Shown here one piece after another: positions 24,659 through 36,681 of a stretch of DNA of 64,000 bases (its first letter is position 1; every line of letters starts with the position of its first letter). A program made the translations under genes and the position numbers. The stretch is from positions 59,809 to 123,808 of the forward strand of contig JAFREE010000068.1 in NCBI GenBank assembly GCA_019400425.1, given 5' to 3'. Under the pieces are notes generated by a model. It saw only the letters and a program-made list of their open reading frames with translations, was not told the origin of the DNA and made no database searches. Source of the DNA: Hymenochaete sp. R1 (Eukaryota > Basidiomycota > Agaricomycetes > Hymenochaetales > Hymenochaetaceae).

Positions 24659-26830
24659 TTAAATCAGAGGCAAATGCGCAAGCCATCGCTTTAGCATGGC
24701 CAACGACTCGACAGGTCTATCATGCGGGACCTTCATGTAACAAGCTCAGTGAACCAAATAAGAGCAGAGGGCGAAAATGTGCTCACGAAATGCCCAGCTC
24801 CGTAAATCGTCGCGAACGTGAAGTTACCATAAGCCCGCGTCTTTCCAGCTGGAGCATTGCTCCCTTCAACATACCAATCATGCAAAGGGGCGCCCGCGAA
24901 CGCTTCTCGTCCAGGCCAGTCCATCGTCAAAGTCCACCTCTCGTTTCCAATCCAATTTGCGATGAAATCGTTCGTGCCAGCGTAAATGAGAACCTGTATT
25001 ATACAGGTCAAAAAGAGGCGAGAATGAAAGGAGAGGATACGGATGGATTCACCCGGACACCGCGGGCGAGAAGCTCCGCTACATATAGCTGCGTCTCGTG
25101 TAAAGGATCTCCAGACGCCCAAAATCGCGTATGGACGTCTTCTGCACTGAGACTGAAATTGTGAAACTTGGAGACAACGCCCAGCTCTTTCCGCACAGAA
25201 GGTGAATTGAGATAATCAGCTATGTAACTAGGTAGTTCAAATTAGGCCTCTACTGATATTAGAGAAAAAAGAAAGGCACATACGTTTCTTCCGGGTAGCA
25301 TTCACCCCGAAAACATTTCATGGTAATATCATATGCATTGTAACCTGCCGATTAGACCAGTCAGAACGAGATGTAGAACAATACACATCAGAACTTACCT
25401 GCAACACCGTAAGGAGCCATCAATTCATCCATGCAAAAGCTCATTGCGGCATTGCAGTCCATTTCATCGAAATGATCTACGCAAGCATTTTTTTGCAATG
25501 CAACACATCGAGGCAACTGTAAAGAAAATATCATGTTACAAGTAGGACTGGTAAGTCGCAAAAAAATACATACGGCTTGTTTCATACGAAAACAGGTACT
25601 GCAAACAACACAGATGAGAACGCGCTTACAGTTTACACTGAAGATTCCACCTCACCTTATTGGTTGAATGGGAGCTATAAGATCTCCGACAACGGTGCAT
25701 TGATAATCGTAATGAGAACGAATGAGTCTACGTGATAGGTGAGGCATGAGATTATGCAAGCGCAGATGCTCTCTCACGAGAAGAAATCCGTTGCGCCATC
25801 ACCTAAGGAGCTTCAATCAGTGAAAGGTATAGAGCAACGATGGAAGAGCATTAACCTATTGCAACCGAAACGAGGTTCACAGGAGTGATATTCTTTGCAA
25901 TAAGGTACTCGTTCTGGTCATGAACAGCTGCAGCGTAAACTGGCAGGTAACGTCCCTAGCCAAATCAATCAAGACAGTCCCATTCATAATTGTTTGACAA
26001 CATACTGCGTAAGACTCTCCGGTGAGATGAAAACGACGACCCTTGAAACTGTCAAACGTCTCGAAGAAAATGGCCATAAAAGCAGCGATATCGACACCAG
26101 CCTCTTCTGACGTTGACTTCAAATGCAAATCAGGTCAAAGACTCCTTTAGAAGTTTTGATTCTAAAACTCGTACCGCTCCATGTCCTTCACCAAGGTCAT
26201 GATAAGAGAAACCAACTCCAACGGGCTGATCAATGAAGAATATATTGGCGTTTGAATTCCATGAATGAGGGTTGAACTTCGTTTCATTCCCACTTGTAAC
26301 CAAACAAGGGCCTACCAAGATTTCATAATAAGCGTTAACACACGCATGGACGAAAGAGCCACTTGCCTAGCTCCATGAAGAGCCCGTACGCAGAAGAACC
26401 GCCTGGCCCGCCATTCGTCCACAAAAGAACATCGTCGTTACTTGGGTCGTTCCTACTTTCGAAGAAGTAAAAGAAGAGGTGCTTAGAACCGATATCGATA
26501 TATCCCGTGTATGACCTAAAGGCATTTAAGCGACGTGATGGTCAGTGGTGGATGGATTCACGAACTTGACGCTGTCGTCACAGAACCGCGTTTTCTTGAT
26601 GCGTGCATGCCTTCCAGGAAACGCAGGATGCGAGAAGGTGGTGAAGGACTCCTCCGATAATGTCAATAATGAAAAGACTTGTTGATCCTGCGCACTATAC
26701 AAAGGTTAGAACGGACGAAATGTGGTAGTACAAACTGGAACACGCACGCCGCTGGCAAAATCGTTCCACCAAGGACCAACCAAGACACAAAACACTGAGC
26801 CCAGAAGATGATAACCCGCATAGGAGCCAT
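24659..26830 (-). CDS. Serine carboxypeptidase, peptidase family S10 (carboxypeptidase Y type), secreted or vacuolar
   Basis: It removes C-terminal residues from peptides at acid pH. I read 14 exons with in-frame junctions. The start [20 protein letters not shown] gives a signal peptide ending near LPAAA-QDQ. The family blocks occur in order: [39 protein letters not shown] (oxyanion region), [13 protein letters not shown], and then the catalytic Ser in GESYAG (codon 26012-26014, split from the final Gly by an intron). Catalytic Asp is in [16 protein letters not shown] (codon 24967-24969) and catalytic His in GAGHFVPHDRP (codon 24790-24792, just before the last intron). The final exon ends [13 protein letters not shown]. 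The usual GNG after the serine reads GDG here. It sits alone among kinase genes; a decayed copy lies at 33.6-34.4 kb. Confidence 0.92.
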
Positions 26831-27492
26831 AGATCTCGTCAACGATATGATTCTAGGATAAGAAGCTGGTGGTTCCTCCAGCGCCAGAGCATTTCATAGG
26901 CGCATGGGAACCTCACGACCATTTTGAACTCAGTGTCGTCATTTGACCGCTTTTTCTTCGCAGGTCCATATGAATAGTTTCGCAATAGCAAGCGGTCTCG
27001 GTCCGAACCTTGCTTACTCTTAAGCATATCCGCATAACGTATAGGCCGGTGGGCGATTGCGATGGTTGTCGAATACGAGAGTAAATAAAGAAGTGAAGTC
27101 GTCACTCGTCCTTTCATTCACGTCGTCGATCCCCGGCGATGGTGAGCGGTGAGCAGAGCACTAAACTGAGCAGTCGCGTCGCGTCGACCCTCACATTCCA
27201 CCACCAGACTCACGACTGAATCAACAGTAGCCCTTTCTTTATGCTCTCTGCCTCGATTACCGTACGAAATATTTCCATTTCGTATTCTTTGGCTAGAATT
27301 GCGCGCCATATTATTCATGATTCTGCATCTGAGACATAACGTCCAAAGTACAATTCAATTGCAAGGCATTACAACTAGCTTGTGTAGCGACGAAGCCGAC
27401 AATCCACCTTTTACCAGACTAAAGAGCGCATATCTCACACCCCAAATACCATTTTCAATAACATAACGCGACAACTAAGACGAACAAGGCAT
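26831..27492. other. Intergenic region between the carboxypeptidase and the double kinase gene
   Basis: No supported gene. A stretch around 26880-27010 is similar to sequence upstream of the carboxypeptidase pseudogene (34430-34500), so part of it is a shared duplicated 5' flank. Confidence 0.45.
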
Positions 27493-29919
27493 CTATTTCG
27501 GTTCCATCATTGAGACTACTTCTTTCATCGTTGGTCGAGATGAAGGCACCTTTGTGACGCATACATGATGAAGCTCACGAAGCCGTACGCCTACAGGCTC
27601 TATAGTCTCGGGAAATTTGGGAAGTTGGCCGTTCAGGATGGATATTAGAACAACCAATCCTTCTGTCATTTTCATGTTGCTTTTTTTGCTGATTGGGTAC
27701 GATTTTGTAAAAACGGCCTACGAGAAACGAGTTCACACAGTTTTGATAGTGGCAACTTAAAAGAAACTTTAAACTTTAAAGTACTTACGTATATCAGCAT
27801 GCCAAATGCCCAAACGTCGGCCTCCCTGCTATGCTGCGGACTGTTTGGTAGATTGAGTTCTGAATAAGTTCTCACGCGAAAGAAGGTAAACTCACTCATC
27901 GACTATCAACTCGGGTGCCATATAGTCCGGCGTGCCTTTCCATGTCGTCGAAGTAAGGCCAAATTGAATGCTTGTAGCAATAAGTAGTCGGCTTGCACCG
28001 AAGTCACACAGCTTGGCACGTCCGTCCGATGAAATTAGAACGTTTTCCTGCCAAACAGATTATGAAAGGAGTACATTCCCAGCACCGCAAAATACTAACA
28101 GGTTTGATATCTGAATGCACGACGCCTTCCTGGTGGAGATAATCAAGGCCAAAAGCAACGTCCCGGATCTAGCACCAAGTGTAAGCCAATGATTCAATTG
28201 CAAACAAGATGCGTACCAAGTTGAAGGAATGATCAAGCGAAATTTCCGGTTTCTTAATGTACGTGAAAAGGTTCCCATTCTCCATCCACTCTGTCAGGAG
28301 GACAGGGTTGCCGAATTCCTTGTCAATAGTGAATCCAAGGAGAGGCAACACGTTTAGGTGTTTCAGATTTTTCCATACGTATATTTCTTTTCCGAAAGCC
28401 TATTTTCTGTCAGTGTGCGTTTTCGTACTGGTGTGAAAAGTGCGTACCGTTGCACCCAAGTCGTTTTTCCCGTCCAAGTTCATCCTTAGTCTCTTGAAAG
28501 CTACAATAGTCTCCGTGCCATTGCTATGCACTGATGCAAGGAATAAGTCGCTGGATGCACCCCGGTCAAAGGCTTCTGGTTCCCTTCTGACTTCTTCGTC
28601 TGGAAGATAAAGCTGCTGTATCCGTACACGAACTTCGTACGCGATGCGGTACAGTGCTTTTGGCGTAGCATAAGCTTTACGATCAGTAGTTCCCAAAGGC
28701 GTGTCCAGCAATTCAAGTAATTTCTTTGTCGTTGGACGTTCCGAGGGATCCTTTTTGATGCATTGATAATAAATTTCACGAAGTAGATCACCAACGGGCT
28801 CTGCAGAAATAGGCAGTTCGGGAACGATGCCCTCTCTGATAGACATTATAACTTGAATCTCGTGCATCACCCGGGCCTTCCCGCCACCCTGCTCGCTGTA
28901 TGGGTAGGATTTCGTGAGCAATGACTCAAATGAAGAAAAACAAAAATCATTAGTATGCGTAGTGCATATATGCATATAGAAAAATCTCACATAGACAAGC
29001 ATCCCAAAAGACCAAATATCGGTTGCTTTGGAATGTATAGGCCTGAAATGGTGGTAAAGGCGTGTTATTTGGCACCCCAAAAAGGTGACAAAAGACTACT
29101 TACTGTTCCGTGAGAGACTCGGGTGCCAAGAAGTGAATTGTGCCCCCAAAACTACTTGAAGGGCGTGCAATCGAAAGGCTGGCCAGTAGAATAGAACTTG
29201 TATTGAAGCTGCAAAGCTTTGCAGTTCCGTCGTTTGCAATAAGGACGCTACTCTATTTAAAGTGTTACAATCCTAAAGGGGGAAAAACTTAGATTAGACG
29301 GTACTGACAGGCTCAATGTCCGAGTGTACGATTTCACTGCTATGCAGATAATCAAGACCGCTGGCGACATTTTGAATCTAAGGGCTTGTAAGTCAAGGCT
29401 TAATTCACCCAAATAATCAAACCAGTACCAAGTTTCTCAACTGGACGGGTGAAATGTCATTGTTGGAGACGTATGACATAGCATTCCCGTTCGGCATCCA
29501 TTCTGTGACTAGCACAGGATATCCAGTATCCATGTCGATTGTATATCCCAGTAGAGGTAAAATGTTCCGGTGCTGAAGTTTTACCCATATATAAACTTCC
29601 CTTTCGAAGAACTAACAAAGGCGCTTATCAGTATGCTTGCAAGCAATAGATGCAGACGTACTGAATTCATGCTTTCGCGTTTGAACGGCATCCGCAGCCT
29701 TCTAAATGCGGCCTCTGTTCGCTTGTTATCGACAACTACGTAGCCCTTGAATACATCACTCAATCCTCCCTGGTCAACAAGCACCTGCCGTTTAATTTGT
29801 CCAGGGAATAAGTATAGATGTTGGATTCTGGAGAGAACGCGATGGTCGACCAAATCAAAATCCTTCGGCTGTATATAAGCCTTTGAGTGGGCGTAGGACT
29901 CTGGCTGCATGCTTTCCAT
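27493..29919 (-). CDS. Double protein-kinase-domain protein (pseudokinase + active)
   Basis: The start is MESMQPESYAHSKAYIQPK and the end is VSMMEPK*. Two units each have the five-intron plan, and the fusion exon is 28448-28924 (477 nt). Unit 1 has lost the ATP lysine (AAFRRLR), has HSDIEP then SS where KPEN is expected, and SFN for DFG, so it is a clear pseudokinase. Unit 2 keeps VAFKRLR, FGKEIYVW, HSDIKP/EN, CDFG and APE, and is predicted active. The order is the reverse of the triple kinase gene next door. The junction exon reads from RPTTKKLLELL of unit 1 straight into ALYRIAYEVRVRIQQLYL of unit 2 with no stop. No targeting signal is visible. A TATTTAAAGC-type core promoter lies about 70 bp before the ATG. 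Confidence 0.88.
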
Positions 29920-29986
29920 CGAAGAGAAAACGGAGCGCAGGAGGATGATGGTGGATGAGACAGGGACTATAGGAAGTCAACTTTGT

Positions 29987-29998
29987 AGCTTTAAATAC
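29987..29998 (-). promoter_or_regulatory. Core promoter motif (TATTTAAAGC) of the double kinase gene
   Basis: The minus strand reads GGTATTTAAAGC about 70 bp before the ATG at 29919. The same motif occurs at a similar distance before four plus-strand kinase units. Confidence 0.55.
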
Positions 29999-30799
29999 CG
30001 CTGGTCGTGCTAGAAAGGGGATGGAGCTGCGATAGATACTTGATTAGATACCCTACGGCGCGGCGGCTGTAAAGAGGATTGGATTATTGCTGGCCGACCC
30101 TTTTGCCGACCTGTCGAAACTCGTTCTACTCACCTAGGGTTTTCCGTCGAGCAAGCGCTAGATATGAAAGAACCCAAATTAAGCGAACACAGTACCCGCC
30201 TGGTCGATGGGTACACATTCAGAGTTCGAAGGTCAGTATTGCGATCGATTGTTGAGGGGTGACTTGCGGTAGAGTTCAATTGATCACAATTCGCGCGGAA
30301 TCTCATGATAGGGATTCAAACATGAGCACTGGCAGGCGGTCACCGGATCCATCCGCAATCAAAGTTTCGGAAGTTTTGAAGAGCATTACACAGAGACTTT
30401 GGTGAAAAATGTCGGGGTAGGTTCCTTACTTGAACGAGCAAGAAGAAAAGAGCGTCAGATGACATGGGAATTTATAACCTTTTGTGGAATGAGCGACTCG
30501 CTTGCTCTCATTGTCTCGACCTTTGACTTCCTCACTTAGGTTGTACGTCTCGTCTCGTCTCGCCTCGCCTCTTTTTCATCGTCGAAAACGTCTCAGCAGC
30601 TCACATCATCTCGGCGGAGTTTATTAGACATAGAACGGTGTCGTGCTCACGCTCGCTGCCCCGCCAGCTTGCTGCCGGGCACCGTCTTTCAACGGGATGA
30701 CAAAGATACCTTCTGTAACTGAACAACGCTCGCTCTTACACATACTGTGTGTGCCAAGTTTTAAACATTCATTCGCACCTCATGCACTGCACGTGTGAC

Positions 30800-30837
30800 T
30801 TGGAAGCACCTTCATGTCGAACAGGCGCCAATACAAT
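30800..30837 (+). promoter_or_regulatory. CCAAT-bearing upstream element, copy 1
   Basis: TTGGAAGCACCTTCAT followed by GGCGCCAATACAAT. It lies about 545 bp before the ATG of the single kinase gene at 31375. Related copies at 34871-34910 and 44531-44550 sit at nearly the same distance from their ATGs. Confidence 0.5.
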
Positions 30838-31309
30838 CCTATATCATATGTGCGCAATAAACACGACCACAGCGTCTGTGGAAGACTTCGATTTGATACT
30901 TTGCACTGTGTCCGACGCCATTGGAATTCCCGTCCGTCCACTTTTCCTCCGATGGCCTGTATACTGCGTGCGCCGGTTTGAGATCTTTTGGAAATCATTG
31001 GGCGTGAAGTCGGTAAGGTTACTACTACATCTGTCCCGATCCATCCTTTTGATAATTCATTCATTCCATAGACACCCTATCTCCAGCTGCGCGTTGACAC
31101 TCGTACGGCGGTAAATACAGGCTCGTGATGAGCTCATGGATCAGCCCGAGCAAAAGGAGATGAAAGCGCGTCCTCATTTATGCCTTTGCCTTCGGCTTAT
31201 CGCCATCTTGCAAGCCTTTGAATTCGCGTCCCGACATCCCGTCCGGGCGTTAAACATCCCAACAAGACAGTCCCGTTATCGTTGCCTCGCTTGTCCAGCA
31301 TGTTCGCTG

Positions 31310-31320
31310 TTATTTAAAGC
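31310..31320 (+). promoter_or_regulatory. Core promoter motif (TTATTTAAAGC)
   Basis: It ends 54 bp before the ATG at 31375 and is preceded by GCCTCGC...CAGCATG, a block also found before the kinase genes at 45081 and 54642. Confidence 0.55.
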
Positions 31321-31374
31321 AACATTGTCGTGTGTTTTATTGCTTTATACTCGTCCACCCTCAGTACCGTGACG

Positions 31375-32626
31375 ATGTCTCACACACAAACAGAAATCGG
31401 CATCGAATTAAGGAATTATATCACACCAAGGCCTCTTGACTTCCTCAGCCACGATGTTCGCACAAGGATAGAAGGCTTGTATCTTTCCGAAAATGAAGTT
31501 CACAGAACACAGCAGGTAGTTGACAGGGGTGCAAATTGCGACTTGTATAAAGGTACCATAACCCGCGCCGGAAAGGAAGATGAAGTGGCCTTAAAGCAAT
31601 TGCGTCTGGCCCTAGGTGGGAATGATGGTTCGGACACGCGTGTATGTGATTCTCACTAGATTGTTCATTCATTCTAATCGCAATCGCCAATAGACGTTCG
31701 AAAAGGAAACCTATGTCTGGCAAAAGATCAATCGACTCGATCATCCGAATGTTTTGCCTCTACTAGGGTTTACAATCGACGCAGGGACATTTTACCCTGT
31801 ACTCGTGTCGAAATGGATGTCCAACGGGAACGCTATGTCATACGTTAAGAAACCCGAATTAACACCAGAAAAGCTTTTGGAACTGGTACGTTTTTGTGTC
31901 ATTACTTAGACCCCGTCTCATCGTTCTGTTCAGATTCGAGACGTCGCCAGAGGCCTTGCATATCTACACGAAAATGGCATAAGACACTCGGACCTGAAGC
32001 CTGTTAGTGGGGTTTCTTTTCTGATTTTTCGTGTTAATGACTTAGCCACAAACTCTTAGGAAAACGTCGTGATAGACGCTGACGGAACTGCAAAGCTATG
32101 TGATTTCGGTGCGAGTCGTACCCTGGTGGCAAGTATTCCCGTGGCTCTTCCTTCAACCGGGAAAAAGGGCACGGCAGACTATTTAGCCCCCGAGCTCTTA
32201 GTACTCAAGTAAGATGTCTTCTGCTTTCATACGGACGTCAAGCTGAAGCAAGATTCGTTTTGGTGAATTTTCAAATGAAGCCCCGATTACAACGAACAAG
32301 CTGACGTCTGGGCCTTTGGTATGCTCATATACGTGAGTCTTTCTAAATTCACGCTTGAAGAGAATATCTGTATAACAATGCCCACCTTGTCGTAGGCACT
32401 CTGCGCGAAGTCTCATCCCTACAGCAAGGAGGGGATTGCAGGACCGGCAGCGGAGTTCATCATCTTTAGAGCTATCGAAAAGGGCGAGATTCCAAAATTT
32501 CCCGTGACGCACGAACCTGTGGGAGAAAGGCTTCATAGAATTCATCAGCTCTGCGTACAGGTAGACCCTAATTCACGCCCAACTATGGACGAAGTAGTTG
32601 CGTCATTGCAAGAGAGCTTTGACTGA
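31375..32626 (+). CDS. Single-unit TKL-like protein kinase
   Basis: Six exons (31375-31641, 31694-31885, 31934-32002, 32060-32208, 32281-32332, 32396-32626) code 319 residues. The N-terminal segment PRPLDFLSHDVRTRIEGLYL precedes a degenerate glycine loop (DRGANCDLYKG). ATP lysine VALKQLR, alpha-C Glu (FEKETYVW), HSDLKP/EN, CDFGASR, APELL and the C-lobe motifs DVWAFGMLIY and RPTMDEVVASLQ are all present, so catalytic activity is expected. HSD instead of HRD makes it a non-RD kinase. The second exon is 192 nt, three codons longer than in most units (KINRLDHPN). This is the simplest form of the repeated unit and a good proxy for the ancestral module. Confidence 0.92.
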
Positions 32627-33589
32627 AAGAGGGTCGGCATGCATCAGTGTTCAGAACGTCCTTTTGGTGTACTATAATCTTCGAAATTGTATGCATGTAA
32701 GTAACCATTGATATTAAAACGTCCCTCGGAAAGGAGAGTGCTTTTTCGTTCAAAAAATGTCGATGAGCAAATCTACGGACAATCCTGCTCTCTACCGCTT
32801 TCGTTGAAGCGCTCGCCTTAGGTTGTGTGTTTTCAACGTTACTTTACGAAACATCGAGAACGATAGACGGCTATTCCATCACCATACATGTATCTCCGCG
32901 TCAGGGACTTCATAATTATTCATGGATAACATTCGATGAAAAGATACAGACACGTTTTCATCTTTATTTCCGTTACCGAAGCACATCGTTTCGGCAAGGA
33001 TTATGACTAAAAGAGCCTGTCGAGCAAGGTCTTCACACACCTAAGTCACCTCAATCTAGAATCTTCGAGTCCATTAATTCTCAGAATTGTCATGAATGTA
33101 GGACACTCATGCTCTCGCTTCATTCGACACAGCGTCACTCCTCTGAAGCACGGTAACGAATGGCTCATCTTCGAACCAGTACGCCGCCGTGGTCTATTTC
33201 TTATTTCCATGACAACATGCATTGACGACGTTCATGCCGGTATATACACGAAGGTAAAGTCTAAAGCTATGGGTAAGTAAAGCGGAAGGCAGTGCCAAAG
33301 AGGTGCACGTACCAAAATATCATGGGCAAGAAGCTCTACTATAAATATATATGATTATGACCCATGCCAGTGCGGCTCACTCCGGAGGTCATGATGTTCC
33401 CGGTGGCAGAAAGTAAAGTGCAGACAATAGTCTGTTCCTTGATAGAGTTCTCGACCGTGTCTGAGATAGAAAGTTACCGCATAGATGGAACGGGTGGGTA
33501 CAGCTCCTACTATCTGAAATTGTAAGGGTCGATATTCTAAGAGATGTTGCGGTCCAGAAACTGTATATGAATCCACCGTACGATGCTTA
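32627..33589. other. Intergenic region, no supported gene
   Basis: 3' flank of the single kinase gene and probable further decayed sequence of the carboxypeptidase copy. Nothing coding is recognisable. Confidence 0.4.
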
Positions 33590-34372
33590 GGAACTACGCC
33601 CAGCAGGCCATTGACATGTCAGTCAGAGCTTCTTCCGACGTCGACAACAAATGCAAATTAGACAATGATTATTTTCGAGAAAACATCACTGACTCATGTG
33701 TGCCACTGTCAATCCATGAGCTCTACCAAAGCCTTCACAAGAAAGAAACCAGTTCCCGGACTGTTCGATGGAATTGTTGATGCCTGAATTCCACGGATGA
33801 GGGTTGAACTCCGTGCCACTCCCACTGGTCACTAGCCAAGGGGCTATCACGATACATTATGAACGTGGACGAAAGTGATAATCAAGAAGTCACTTACCTA
33901 TTTCCGTAATGAGCCTATCTGCTGAAAAACCTCCTGACCCGCCTTTTTCCTACAGGCATGGTGTACATGACCGATACCCAGGTCATTATTGATTTCGAAA
34001 ACGTGGGAGAAGTGCTTGGAAGCAAGACCAATGCATTCCGTGTATGACCTATGTCAGTATATAAGTTAGATAGACGATTATGGCGACTCCGAATCGGGGA
34101 CGAGACGTGAAAGAAATAACGAACTTGAAATTGTCATTCACACGCTCCTTCCGCGAAGAGCAGGATGCGAAAATGTGGTGAAGGGTTCCTCCGATAACGT
34201 CGATAAAGAGGATATCTGCTGCCCCTGCCATTGTGAACTTGAGAAGGGTAAGAGTTACGGTAATTCAAGCATGAAGAACTTGAACTCGCACGTTACTGGC
34301 AGAATCGACCTTCCGAGAATAGGCCAAGACACCAAACACTAAATGTAAGACCAAAGAGCCTGCATGAAGGCT
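33590..34372 (-). pseudogene. Serine carboxypeptidase pseudogene (5' part)
   Basis: The nucleotide sequence follows the intact carboxypeptidase gene (26080-26830) in order and orientation: AGCTTCTTCCGACGT matches the exon coding TSEEAG, CCACGGATGAGGGTTGAACT matches NPHSW, CTCCTGACCCGCC matches the NGGPGGS region, and CAGGATGCGAAAA plus GGTTCCTCCGATAACGTCG match [10 protein letters not shown]. The start ATG is changed (GCCAT to GGCTT at the equivalent site) and frames are broken by small indels. The 3' half with catalytic Asp and His is missing. Similarity continues upstream of the start, so the copy arose as a genomic segment and not from mRNA; introns are kept. Confidence 0.8.
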
Positions 34373-35442
34373 TCGGCGGTTATCAACGATGATTATGTCG
34401 AGGACCAAGTGCGTGCGTGCTCGTAGCTTGCTTTGCCTTGAGTTGATTCATAATTCCATATGAGTAGCGCGGAGATGTGGTGGGAGTTCGAAAGAAAGAA
34501 TTGTTTGTGTCGACTCCGCGTCTGGGTCGGCCCGAGGAGAGTCTTTGACGACCTTCATCGAGTCGCAAACTTCTCATGTCGAACCCTCATCTCCAGGACC
34601 CCCTTCTTGTATTCATTCTCTTGTACTTTCCTCTAATCATCATATGATCCGCCAAAGTTCAACTACGGACAGACCGAGACCTGCAAGGGTCAAAACTTGA
34701 TAATGGCCAATCAACGATGAACGAGTCGTGCGTGCATGACTAATTGAACCCAGTCTCCAAACATAGAGTACGCCATCCGGTATCTAGTAGTGTTGTTGAT
34801 GTTGTGGCTGGACGTCTCCGAATTCATTCCAGTCATTCCTGGAGCTCTCCTCGGACTACGCTCGCGCAAGTTGGAAATGCTCTTGTCTTTCGACAAGCGC
34901 CAATGCAATCCTGTGCGCGCGGCAAATGCGGCCACATTGTCTATCCGTCGGTGGTTCCGTTCGTCCTTAAGCTTGGGTTGCTCTCATTTTCACTTATGTC
35001 TTCCCCGACTCCGTCGATACTTCGATGCCTCGCAGACGCTTCATACATCGGCTTCAGGTTGAAATTTCAAAGGAAAGTAATGGTCATGTATATGGTGCGA
35101 AAACCTCTCCTTACTGGTTCTGATAACGCTGATCCATTCGCCACTTCTGCTTTACCAGGTAAGACCCGCGAAGATGGCGCAGACTGCTCTCCAGTCTAGT
35201 GGAGCATGAGTGTATTCTCTATGGCGTGAGTGCTATCTTCTGCATTGATTGTTTCCCGTCGATGTCGAATCATGATAGTCTTGCAAGTCACTATATGGGG
35301 ATTTTGTCATCCCATGGTCGTCAAAGCGGCGGACGCCCCACTGTAGCTACATCTCTTGCCGATGATACTCGCTGCTACTTAAGGTCGCCCCACTGCGCTA
35401 GTGGATCCTTGCTTTACATTCGCCCCTCCTAAAAACGTAACG
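34373..35442. other. Intergenic region with duplicated kinase promoter
   Basis: No supported gene. It carries a CCAAT-bearing element (34871-34910) and a CTACTTAAGG core motif (35375-35384) before the kinase pseudogene. Confidence 0.45.
34871..34910 (+). promoter_or_regulatory. CCAAT-bearing upstream element, copy 2
   Basis: TTGGAAATGCTCTTGTC then CAAGCGCCAATGCAATC, aligned with the copy at 30800-30837. It lies about 545 bp before the start of the kinase pseudogene at 35443. Confidence 0.5.
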
Positions 35443-36681
35443 ATGCCTATCGACCAGTCAAAAGTCGACCGCGAGCCAAAGGCTTGGATCAAGCAAAGGG
35501 CTCTCGACTTCCTCAACAACGAAGTTCGTGAGAGAGAATCAAGGATCTGTTTATCTCTGAGGACAGGATAGACGAAACACAAGCCTGAGTGGCTATTGAC
35601 AACAGAGCAACGCCCGACCTTTTCAAAGGAGACGTAAAAGATGGCAGCATAAAGACTGGCGCAGGACTCAAGCGTCTACTCATAAGCCTAGAAAATGCGA
35701 TACTAAGAATATCTGGGTGCGTCTGCTGTCCCAAGCTACGTATGCAACCGACTTACTGCAATTACTTTAGGCCTCTGTAGAGGAGATCGGCGTTTGGTCG
35801 AAACTTGAATGTCCAAATGTCCTTCACCTCCTAGGCTTTACAGTTGATGCGGATATATGTTACTTTGTATGCGTTGTTCCAAAGTGAATGCCTCATGGAA
35901 ACGCGCTGTCCTACGTCAAGAACAATGGTACCTCTTCTGATGGACTCCTGGAACTGGTATGTGTTTTTTTTTCGTTCTATGACTTGTCACTCATCCTTGC
36001 TATAGGTTCAAGACATAGCGCGAGGCATCGCTTGTCTGCTTGTTGAAAGCGTTAGACATTCGGACCTTAAACCAGTCAACGATTCTCTTGTTCTAGCTGA
36101 CCAGGGATCTGATAAGAAAATGCCGTAATCGATGAGACTGAACTGCAAGGCCGTGGGATTTTGGTGCGAGTCGAATCTTGAAAGCCAGCGTCCAAATTGC
36201 CATTCCTTCAAGTACGAAAGGTACAGTAGGCTATATAGCGCCTGAGCTCTTCAATGTAAAGTAAGTCATTCTCCTTCAAATTTGATCTTGGCGTGGCGTG
36301 CAGCGGAGCATGATTTGATTTCTTTTTTTTTCTCGTAGGCCCGACTTTAACGAAGAGGCTGATCTAATGTCTGGGTCTTCGGAATGCCTATCATCGTAAG
36401 CTCTTTTTTTCTGTGTATGTAAACGTACAGTTTAAACATGAGTTGCCGTTTTCAGATCGTTTTACGAAGCCGCTTCCCTATAGCAGCGAGAAGTATAAGG
36501 GACCCGTAGCAAATTTCCTCATCCTGAAATCTGATCCGTAGAAATGGGTGAACATCCCGATTTCCCTTACACCACAGAACCTCCCGGGAGGCTTCCTCGG
36601 GACGTTCACATTAGATGTTTGGAGAAAGTTCTCAAGTTTCGTTCGACTATGCATGAAGTAGGTGGTTTGTTGGTGCAGTGA
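35443..36681 (+). pseudogene. Single-unit protein kinase pseudogene
   Basis: The whole unit can be traced from MPIDQSKVDREPK to MHEVGGLLVQ*. Damage is plain: a frameshift near 35535 within the RVRxRIExL segment, a stop TGA just after DETQA (near 35588), TGA in place of Trp in the SKWMPHGN block (near 35885), and frameshifts around the DFG and DVWAFG regions. LGFTVDADICYFV, MPHGNALSYVKNN, VQDIARG, VRHSDLKP and FGASRILKAS are still legible. It is closest in sequence to the single-unit genes at 31.4 and 45.1 kb and keeps their promoter layout. Confidence 0.88.

Larger units (their letters stand above)
29920..31374. other. Divergent promoter region between two kinase genes
   Basis: About 1.45 kb. 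It contains TATTTAAAGC-type core motifs for both flanking genes (29987-29998 minus, 31310-31320 plus) and a TTGGAAGCACCTT...GCGCCAATACAAT element (30800-30837). No gene is seen. Confidence 0.55.

Noticed and set aside
26839..27117. Minus-strand 92-residue frame upstream of the carboxypeptidase
   Set aside because: Similarity to the flank of the carboxypeptidase pseudogene is only in DNA and the frame is not kept, so it is probably untranslated leader or promoter.
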